Assembly: GCA_035293565.1 (NCBI GenBank)
Contig: DATGMP010000125.1
Location: 1-64,000, forward strand
Reading direction: 5' to 3'
DNA: 64,000 nucleotides
Source of the DNA: DATGMP01 sp035293565
GTDB lineage: Bacteria > Pseudomonadota > Alphaproteobacteria > BOG-932 > Roseiterribacteraceae
Shown: positions 58,357 to 64,000 of the stretch, piece by piece
How positions within the stretch are numbered: position 1 is the stretch's first letter
How the letters are laid out: each line of letters opens with the position of its first letter
Notes under the pieces: model-generated
What the model was told of the DNA's origin: nothing
Databases searched by the model: none
Seen by the model: the letters and a program-made list of their open reading frames with translations, nothing else
Position numbers and translations under genes: made by a program

Positions 58357-59466
58357 ATGAAAACGCGTGGGGCGGTTGCGTTCGAGGCGAAGAAGCCGCT
58401 CGAGGTCGTCGAGCTCGACCTGGAAGGGCCGAAGGCGGGCGAGGTCCTGGTCGAGATCATGGCGACGGGCATCTGCCATACCGACGCCTACACGCTGGAC
58501 GGCTTGGACAGCGAAGGCATCTTCCCCTCGATCCTGGGGCACGAGGGCGCCGGCGTCGTCCGCGAGGTGGGCGCGGGCGTGACCGGTGTGAAACCCGGCG
58601 ATCACGTCATCCCGCTCTACACGCCCGAATGCCGGCAGTGCAAAAGCTGCCTCTCGGGCAAGACTAACCTGTGCACCGCGATCCGGGCGACCCAGGGCAA
58701 GGGGCTGATGCCGGATGGCACCAGCCGCTTCAGCTACAAGGGGCGGACCGTCCATCATTACATGGGCTGTTCGACCTTCTCGAACTTCACCGTGCTGCCG
58801 GAGATTGCGGTCGCGAAGATTCGCGAGGACGCCCCGTTCCAGTCCGCTTGCTACATCGGCTGCGGGGTCACGACGGGGGTCGGCGCGGTGGTGAAGACGG
58901 CGAAGGTGACGCCGGGATCGAACGTGATCGTGTTCGGGCTGGGCGGCATCGGGCTCAATGTCATCCAGGGCGCCAGGATGGTGGGGGCCGATAAGATCGT
59001 CGGTGTCGACATCAACGACGGCAAGGAGGCGTGGGGCCGCCAGTTCGGCATGACCCACTTCGTCAATCCCACCAAGGTCTCCGGCGATCTCGTCGCACAT
59101 CTGGTTTCGCTGACCGACGGCGGCGCGGATTACACGTTCGACTGCACGGGCAACACGCAGGTGATGCGCACCGCGCTCGAAGCCTGCCATCGCGGCTGGG
59201 GCGAGAGCATCATCATCGGGGTGGCCGAAGCCGGCAAGGAGATCGGCACGCGCCCGTTCCAGCTGGTCACGGGCCGCGTGTGGAAGGGCTCGGCCTTCGG
59301 CGGCGCCAAGGGTCGAACAGACGTGCCCAAGATCGTCGACTGGTACATGAACGGCAAGATCCAGATCGACCCGATGATCACCCACGTGCTTGCCCTCGAC
59401 GAGATCAACAAGGGCTTCGACCTCATGCATGCCGGCGAAAGCATCCGCTCCGTCGTCGTCTACTGA
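58357..59466 (+). CDS. frmA: S-(hydroxymethyl)glutathione dehydrogenase (class III alcohol dehydrogenase)
   Basis: The product is 369 aa from ATG 58357 (MKTRGAVAFEAKKPLEVVEL). It oxidises S-hydroxymethylglutathione to S-formylglutathione with NAD. Catalytic zinc ligands are in MATGICHTDAYTLDG and ILGHEGAGVV; the structural zinc is held by CRQCKSCLSGKTNLC. The Rossmann motif is VFGLGGIGLNVIQGARMVGA. GSAFGGAKGRTDVPKIVDWY matches class III ADH. It is followed by gfa (20-nt gap) and the esterase, so it belongs to a formaldehyde oxidation operon. Also called adhC or flhA in alphaproteobacteria. Confidence 0.96.
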   Translation: MKTRGAVAFEAKKPLEVVELDLEGPKAGEVLVEIMATGICHTDAYTLDGLDSEGIFPSILGHEGAGVVREVGAGVTGVKPGDHVIPLYTPECRQCKSCLSGKTNLCTAIRATQGKGLMPDGTSRFSYKGRTVHHYMGCSTFSNFTVLPEIAVAKIREDAPFQSACYIGCGVTTGVGAVVKTAKVTPGSNVIVFGLGGIGLNVIQGARMVGADKIVGVDINDGKEAWGRQFGMTHFVNPTKVSGDLVAHLVSLTDGGADYTFDCTGNTQVMRTALEACHRGWGESIIIGVAEAGKEIGTRPFQLVTGRVWKGSAFGGAKGRTDVPKIVDWYMNGKIQIDPMITHVLALDEINKGFDLMHAGESIRSVVVY

Positions 59467-59486
59467 TTCAACCGGAGGAACCGTTC

Positions 59487-60059
59487 ATGGCAACCATCCT
59501 GCTCCATCCCTCGATCGACAATGGCGTCAAGCCCGGCACTGGCGGCTTCGCCGGCGGCACGCTCGTCTGCCACTGCGCGGATAGGCCGGTGAAGATCGGC
59601 ATCACGGGCGACATCGCCCACAACCATGCCTGCGGCTGCACCAAGTGCTGGAAACCGGACGGCGCGATCCTCTCGGTCGTCGCGGTCGTGCCGCGCGACA
59701 AGCTCGCCATCCTCGCAAATGGCGACAAGCTCAGGGTCGTCGATGCGGCCGCCGCGATCCAGCGCCATGCCTGCACCGGCTGCGGCGTGCACATGTTCGG
59801 CCGCATCGAGAACAAGGCCCATCCGTTCCATGGCCTGGACTTCATCCATGCCGAACTCTTCGAGGAAACGGGATCGGCGGCGCCCGGCTTCGCGGCCTTC
59901 GTCTCTTCCGTCATCGAAGCCGGCGTCGGTCCCGCCGAAATGGGCGGAATCCGGGGCCGCCTCAAGGAGCTGGGGCTCGAGCCCTATGACTGTCTCAGCC
60001 CGCCGCTGATGGACGCCATTGCGACGCATATTGCGAAGCAGAAGCGGGCGGCGGGATGA
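59487..60059 (+). CDS. gfa: S-(hydroxymethyl)glutathione synthase (glutathione-dependent formaldehyde-activating enzyme)
   Basis: The product is 190 aa. Gfa speeds addition of formaldehyde to glutathione. The CENP-V/GFA zinc fold is visible: GGTLVCHCADRPVKI, CGCTKCWKPDGAILSVVAVV and the second CxxC in HACTGCGVHMFGRIENKAHP. FHGLDFIHAELFEETGSAAP matches true Gfa proteins rather than generic GFA-domain proteins. GGAGGAA precedes the ATG. Its stop overlaps the next start (ATGA). Confidence 0.95.
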   Translation: MATILLHPSIDNGVKPGTGGFAGGTLVCHCADRPVKIGITGDIAHNHACGCTKCWKPDGAILSVVAVVPRDKLAILANGDKLRVVDAAAAIQRHACTGCGVHMFGRIENKAHPFHGLDFIHAELFEETGSAAPGFAAFVSSVIEAGVGPAEMGGIRGRLKELGLEPYDCLSPPLMDAIATHIAKQKRAAG

Positions 60060-60904
60060 CGCTCGAGACGGTATCGGCCAACCGCGCGTTCGGCGGCGTG
60101 CAAGGCGTTTACAAGCACGCCTCCGCGGCTACCGGCACGGACATGATCTTCTCGGTCTTCGTGCCGCCTCATGTAGAAGGCGCGAGGCTGCCCGTCGTCT
60201 GGTATCTCTCGGGGCTGACCTGCACGCACGCCAACGTCACGGAAAAAGGCGAGTTTCGCGCCGCCTGCGCGGAACTCGGCCTGATTTTCGTGGCGCCCGA
60301 CACCAGTCCGCGCGGCGAGAACGTGCCGGACGATCCGGCTGGCGCTTACGATTTCGGCGTCGGCGCGGGCTTTTATGTCGACGCGACCGTGGAGCCCTTC
60401 GCCACCCACTACCGCATGTGGAGTTATGTCACCGCGGAACTGCCCGCCCTGATGGCCGAGCATTTCCCGGTCGACATGGCGCGGCAGTCGATCATGGGCC
60501 ATTCGATGGGCGGGCATGGCGCGCTGACGATCGGCTTGCGCTTTGCCGATCGTTTCAGGGCGGTCTCCGCATTCGCGCCGATCGTGGCGCCGAGCAAGGC
60601 GCCGTGGGGCGGGAAAGCCCTGACCGGCTATCTCGGAAATGATCCCGCCGCTTGGCGCGGGCATGATGCCGTTTCGCTTATCGAGGACGGGGCGCGGCTC
60701 CCCGGGCTGCTGGTCGATCAAGGCGACGCCGATCAATTTCTTGCCGAGCAGCTCAAGCCCGAGCTGCTCGGCGCGGCCTGCGAAGCGGCCGGCATCGATC
60801 TGACCTTGCGCCTGCGGCCCGGCTACGACCACAGCTACTACTTCATCTCGACCTTCATGGCAGAACACCTGCGCTGGCATGCTCGGCGCTTCGGACAAAG
60901 GTAA
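60056..60904 (+). CDS. fghA: S-formylglutathione hydrolase
   Basis: The product is 282 aa of the esterase D family, releasing formate and glutathione. The start GVQGVYKHASAATGTDMIFS and LPVVWYLSGLTCTHANVTEK are family motifs. The nucleophile is in IMGHSMGGHGALTIGLR (Ser), the Asp in LVDQGDADQFL, and the His in GYDHSYYFISTFM. Translation is coupled to gfa by a 4-nt overlap. It completes the formaldehyde-to-formate set. Confidence 0.96.
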   Translation: MTLETVSANRAFGGVQGVYKHASAATGTDMIFSVFVPPHVEGARLPVVWYLSGLTCTHANVTEKGEFRAACAELGLIFVAPDTSPRGENVPDDPAGAYDFGVGAGFYVDATVEPFATHYRMWSYVTAELPALMAEHFPVDMARQSIMGHSMGGHGALTIGLRFADRFRAVSAFAPIVAPSKAPWGGKALTGYLGNDPAAWRGHDAVSLIEDGARLPGLLVDQGDADQFLAEQLKPELLGAACEAAGIDLTLRLRPGYDHSYYFISTFMAEHLRWHARRFGQR

Positions 60905-60963
60905 GCAATGCCCCCGGCGCGTCGTGGGAAGGAACGGACCGGCGTGGTCTCGCCCGAATGTGA

Positions 60964-61611
60964 TCAGGTCCGGTCCAACGGTCGATAGGCGGCCGTAGTC
61001 TTGGCGCGGACCTCGTCGATGCAGACGCTGGGCGCGAGCTCGACCAGCCTGAACGGCGAATGGTGATCGGGTCGCTGGAAGACCGCGAGATCGGTGATGA
61101 TCATGTCGACAACATTGCGGCCGGTCAGCGGCAGCGTGCAGGTCGGAATGAATTTCGGGCCGCCGGCCTTGGAGACGTGCTCCATCACGACGATGATCTT
61201 CTTGACCCCGGCGACCAGATCCATGGCGCCGCCCATCCCCTTGACCATCTTGCCGGGTATCATCCAGTTCGCGATGTCGCCGTTTTCCGCCACTTCCATC
61301 GCCCCGAGAACGGTGAGGTCGATGTGCCCCCCGCGAATCATGGCGAAGCTGTCGGCCGACGAGAAATAAGCTGATTGCGGCAGCTCGCTGATCGTCTGCT
61401 TGCCGGCATTGATGAGATCGGGATCGACCTCGTCATCATGAGGGAACGGCCCGATTCCCAGCATCCCGTTCTCCGATTGCAGCGTCACGGTCATTCCTTC
61501 CGGAATGTTGTTCGCGACCAGGGTCGGAATGCCGATCCCCAGATTCACGTAGAAACCGTCACACAGCTCCTTCGCGGCCCGCGCGGCCATCGCGTCGCGA
61601 TCCCACGGCAT
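60964..61611 (-). CDS. 3-oxoacid CoA-transferase subunit B
   Basis: The product is 215 aa from ATG 61611 (MPWDRDAMAARAAKELCDGF). It is the catalytic beta subunit: GIGIPTLVANNIPEGMTVTL, then LQSENGMLGIGPFP with the covalent Glu of the SENG motif, and KMVKGMGGAMDLVAGVKKII. Sequence does not by itself distinguish 3-oxoadipate (PcaJ) from acetoacetate/succinyl-CoA (ScoB) transferases; the aromatic context favours 3-oxoadipate. The stop of subunit A and this start share one base (TGATG). Confidence 0.92.
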   Translation of the reverse strand: MPWDRDAMAARAAKELCDGFYVNLGIGIPTLVANNIPEGMTVTLQSENGMLGIGPFPHDDEVDPDLINAGKQTISELPQSAYFSSADSFAMIRGGHIDLTVLGAMEVAENGDIANWMIPGKMVKGMGGAMDLVAGVKKIIVVMEHVSKAGGPKFIPTCTLPLTGRNVVDMIITDLAVFQRPDHHSPFRLVELAPSVCIDEVRAKTTAAYRPLDRT

Positions 61612-62318
61612 CAGGCGGCCTCCCGCTGACGCACGGTCCTGAATTCGATCCTTTTGTCGTACGGCGCGCCGATGATCATCCGCTTCACATAGATTCCCGG
61701 CAGATGGATGCAGTCGGGGTCGAGGCTGCCGGTCGGCACCACTTCCTCCACCTCGGCGACGCATACACGTCCGGCCGGCGCCATCGGCTGATTGAAATTT
61801 CGCGCGGTCTTGCGGAAGACGAGATTGCCCGCTTCGTCCGCCTTCCAGCCCTTGATGATCGAGAGATCGGCCCGGATGGCTCGTTCCAGGATGTAGTCCT
61901 CGCCGTCGAAGGACTTGACCTCCTTGCCTTCGGCGACCTGCGTGCCGACGCCTGTCTTCGTATAAAATCCTGGAATGCCCGCGCCGCCCGCGCGCACGCG
62001 CTCGGCCAGCGTACCTTGCGGGCAGAACTCGACATCGAGCTCGCCGGCAAGATACTGCCGCTCGAACTCCTTGTTTTCGCCGACGTAGGAACTGATCATC
62101 TTCTTGATCTGCCGCGTGCGCAGCAGCTTCCCGAGACCGACGCCGTCGATGCCCGCATTGTTGGACGTAACCGTCAGTCCTTTGACGCGCGACGCCTCGA
62201 TCGCGTCGATGAGCCGCTCGGGAATGCCGCACAGGCCGAAGCCGCCCGCGCAGATCGTCATGTCGTCATGCAGCAGGCCTTCGAGCGCCGCGGCGGCATC
62301 GGGGTAGAGCTTGTTCAT
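61611..62318 (-). CDS. 3-oxoacid CoA-transferase subunit A
   Basis: The product is 235 aa from ATG 62318 with GAGGTG upstream. The alpha subunit binds CoA: MTICAGGFGLCGIPERLIDA, SNNAGIDGVGLGKLLRTRQI, GTLAERVRAGGAGIPGFYTK and VGTQVAEGKEVKSFDGEDYI are the classic segments. It forms a heterotetramer with subunit B encoded directly after it. The pair activates a 3-oxo acid using succinyl-CoA so that thiolysis can feed the TCA cycle. Confidence 0.93.
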   Translation of the reverse strand: MNKLYPDAAAALEGLLHDDMTICAGGFGLCGIPERLIDAIEASRVKGLTVTSNNAGIDGVGLGKLLRTRQIKKMISSYVGENKEFERQYLAGELDVEFCPQGTLAERVRAGGAGIPGFYTKTGVGTQVAEGKEVKSFDGEDYILERAIRADLSIIKGWKADEAGNLVFRKTARNFNQPMAPAGRVCVAEVEEVVPTGSLDPDCIHLPGIYVKRMIIGAPYDKRIEFRTVRQREAA

Positions 62319-62392
62319 CAATCACCTCGTATCAGGCGGAGCGGCACGCTGATCTCTCGAACCTTTCGGCGTCAGATGTTGGCTGGTCCCCG

Positions 62393-63646
62393 TCACATCT
62401 CCTTGAGCGGGATCGCCGGATTTGCCAGCAACGCCGGCTCAACGGCGATTGCGTCCATGACGAGCCGCTTCCCCTGCACGTAATCTCTCATCGCGTTCAC
62501 GCAGTCGAACGCGATGACCTTCCCCCGCTTGAGGTAGGCGACGGAAAAGCTGCGATTGGCGGGATTGCCGCGCAATACTGCCGCATCATGTCCGACCGAG
62601 AGACCCACGGTCTGCAGCTTCAAATCATACTGATTCGACCAGAACCACGGCACTGCATCATAGGTCGCCGCTGTCCCGGTCAGCACCTTGGCGACAACTG
62701 TTGCCTGATCATTGGCGTTCTGAACGGATTCCAGTCGAATGGCCGCGCCGTCAGCGTAGCGATTGACGTGGAGCGCGCAGTCACCGATTGCGAAGATGTC
62801 GGCTAGGCTCGTGCGGCATTGCGCATCGACCGCGACACCGTTGCCGCCCCTCGCACCGGCCGCCAGCAGTGGCTCGACTGCCGGCACGATACCGATGCCG
62901 ATAATCACCATGTCGCAAGCCAACATCCGTCCGTTGGTAAGCCGGACACCCGAGACGCGGCCGTTCCGCTCCTCGATACGATCGACAGCCACGCCCAGAT
63001 ATATCTCGACGCCATGAGCGCGATGTTCTGCCTCGAAGAAACGGGATAACGATTCGCCAGCGACGCGCGCCAGCACCCGATTAAGCGCCTCTACGACGGT
63101 GACATTCTTTTCCGCCTTGGCGAGCACGGCCGCCGCTTCCAGTCCGATATAGCCGCCGCCAATGACGACCACATGGCTGATCGAGTCCAGCTCGGCCCGC
63201 ATCCGATCGGCATCGCTGCGCGTACGGATGGTGTGGACCCCGGTGAGATCATGCCCCGGACAGACGAGTCGGCGCGCGGCGCCCCCGGTTGCCCAGATGA
63301 GGTGAGCATAGCCGATCATGAAGCCGTCCTCGCAGATCACCTGGTGTGCATGCGGATTGACGGCGGTCACGCGCCGTCCGGTGAGCATCGCTATATTGCG
63401 CTCGGTCCAGAATGCGGCGGGATGGATCAGAAGACGGTCGAGCGACTTTTCGCCCGATAAATACTCCTTGGATAGCGGCGGTCGCTCGTAAGGCAAATCC
63501 GGCTCATCACCCAGCAAAGCGATCGAGCCGCCGAACTTCGCCTGGCGCAGCGCGGCGGCGGCTTGAGCGCCCCCGTGTCCGGCGCCGATGATCAGAACAT
63601 CGTAACGCTCCCGGGGGCTCTGACTCAGTTGAGTCGGTGACGGCAT
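62393..63646 (-). CDS. FAD-dependent NAD(P)H:ferredoxin reductase
   Basis: The product is 417 aa. FAD motif: YDVLIIGAGHGGAQAAAALR; PYERPPLSKEYLSGE is the active-site signature of the BphA4/putidaredoxin-reductase family; the NAD(P)H motif is VVIGGGYIGLEAAAVLAKAE; VDAQCRTSLADIFAIGDCAL binds FAD. The C-terminal domain (VPWFWSNQYDLKLQTVGLSV) matches ferredoxin reductases that feed cytochrome P450s or Rieske oxygenases. It follows its ferredoxin gene with a 6-nt gap. The oxygenase itself should lie further right, beyond the window. Confidence 0.93.
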   Translation of the reverse strand: MPSPTQLSQSPRERYDVLIIGAGHGGAQAAAALRQAKFGGSIALLGDEPDLPYERPPLSKEYLSGEKSLDRLLIHPAAFWTERNIAMLTGRRVTAVNPHAHQVICEDGFMIGYAHLIWATGGAARRLVCPGHDLTGVHTIRTRSDADRMRAELDSISHVVVIGGGYIGLEAAAVLAKAEKNVTVVEALNRVLARVAGESLSRFFEAEHRAHGVEIYLGVAVDRIEERNGRVSGVRLTNGRMLACDMVIIGIGIVPAVEPLLAAGARGGNGVAVDAQCRTSLADIFAIGDCALHVNRYADGAAIRLESVQNANDQATVVAKVLTGTAATYDAVPWFWSNQYDLKLQTVGLSVGHDAAVLRGNPANRSFSVAYLKRGKVIAFDCVNAMRDYVQGKRLVMDAIAVEPALLANPAIPLKEM

Positions 63647-63652
63647 GACGGT

Positions 63653-63970
63653 TCAATCCTCCGGCGCGATCGTGACCCGGAGTCCATCAAGCGCTTCACC
63701 GAAGCGAATCTGGCATGATAGGCGAGATTGCAGCGTACGATGGTCGGAGCCGTCGAGCAAATCGTTTTCATCGTCGCTCATGGGCGGCAGGCGATCTTCG
63801 AATGCGGACTCGACATAGACGTGGCAGGTGGCGCACGAGCAGCATCCACCACAGAGCGCGAGGAGCTCACCGATGCCGGCGTCGCGGATCACTTCCATGA
63901 TGGAGAGACCCGCTTCGCTTTCGAGATGCTTCTCTTCGCCTTCGCGCGTGGTGACGACAAGTCTCGGCAT
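63653..63970 (-). CDS. [2Fe-2S] ferredoxin
   Basis: The product is 105 aa. Putidaredoxin/adrenodoxin-type ferredoxin: cluster ligands in LALCGGCCSCATCHVYVESA (C-x5-C-x2-C pattern with an extra Cys), then the fourth Cys in RLSCQIRFGEALDGLRVTI. LPPMSDDENDLLDG is the redox-partner-facing helix region of this class. It passes electrons from the adjacent reductase to a P450 or related oxygenase. Start ATG 63970 is 30 nt from the window edge; upstream genes are not visible. Confidence 0.94.
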   Translation of the reverse strand: MPRLVVTTREGEEKHLESEAGLSIMEVIRDAGIGELLALCGGCCSCATCHVYVESAFEDRLPPMSDDENDLLDGSDHRTLQSRLSCQIRFGEALDGLRVTIAPED

Positions 63971-64000
63971 GATGATTTTCTTCTGCTTTTCTTTTCTGTC

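Noticed and set aside
60964..62232. 422-codon frame spanning both CoA-transferase subunits
   Set aside because: Only its second part (from 61611) is the real subunit B; the first part reads subunit A in the wrong frame, so it is not a fused enzyme.
1..64000. CRISPR array or insertion sequence
   Set aside because: No regularly spaced identical repeats of CRISPR size and no transposase were seen; the only short tandem arrays are the iterons (three copies) and a two-copy duplication at 2076-2104.

Overview
The window is GC-rich (low-to-mid 60 percent by eye) and reads as an alphaproteobacterial chromosome. Gene content and operon types fit Sphingomonadales or Rhizobiales, but no rRNA or other taxonomic marker is present to settle this. 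It falls into three blocks.

Block 1 (1-16.7 kb) is mostly core chromosome. A tRNA-Arg(ACG) sits beside a decayed integrase (an old island scar). A nitrogen operon follows on the minus strand: amtB, an OmpA-domain/beta-barrel fusion porin, glnB (PII) and glnA, with a sigma-54-type promoter in front of amtB. Next is a surface-glycan type cluster: metallo-beta-lactamase-fold protein, FkbM methyltransferase, acyltransferase-3 and two paralogous glycosyltransferases. An alpha/beta hydrolase and dps close the block.

Block 2 (about 16.7-54.2 kb, perhaps further) is an integrative and conjugative element of the Tn4371/Trb type. It starts at the 3' end of an intact tRNA-Arg(CCT) with a tyrosine integrase and an excisionase-like protein. 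The next genes look like a defence island: a GHKL ATPase, a sigma-region-4-like protein, a STAND/NACHT-like NTPase and a HEAT-like protein ending in a PD-(D/E)XK nuclease. Maintenance and accessory genes follow: ParB-like, a DUF7831-like protein, DUF736, DUF932, a zinc-finger/Vsr-like nuclease, a HEPN protein, small regulators, and RepA with iterons. The transfer machinery is complete: DUF2840, TraF, VirB1-like, RlxS relaxase, TolA-like, TraG, CopG, TrbBCDEJKLFGI and DUF2274. The most unusual non-coding features are two related ~210-nt hairpin-rich leaders in front of the ParB-like and DUF932 genes, and a ~1.3-kb imperfect palindrome with a live DUF736 gene on one arm and a decayed copy on the other. 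Gene orientation, the relaxase position and these hairpin leaders together fit a model of genes expressed early in the recipient from single-stranded DNA; this is inference.

Block 3 (54.2-64 kb) is catabolic: two LysR regulators, a fumarylacetoacetate-hydrolase-family enzyme, a type I extradiol dioxygenase, a full glutathione-dependent formaldehyde oxidation set (FrmA-type dehydrogenase, Gfa, S-formylglutathione hydrolase), a two-subunit 3-oxoacid CoA-transferase, and a ferredoxin reductase with its [2Fe-2S] ferredoxin. The combination suggests breakdown of a methylated (for example methoxylated) aromatic compound, with an oxygenase expected outside the window. Whether this block is ICE cargo or chromosome is unresolved because no right attachment site was found.
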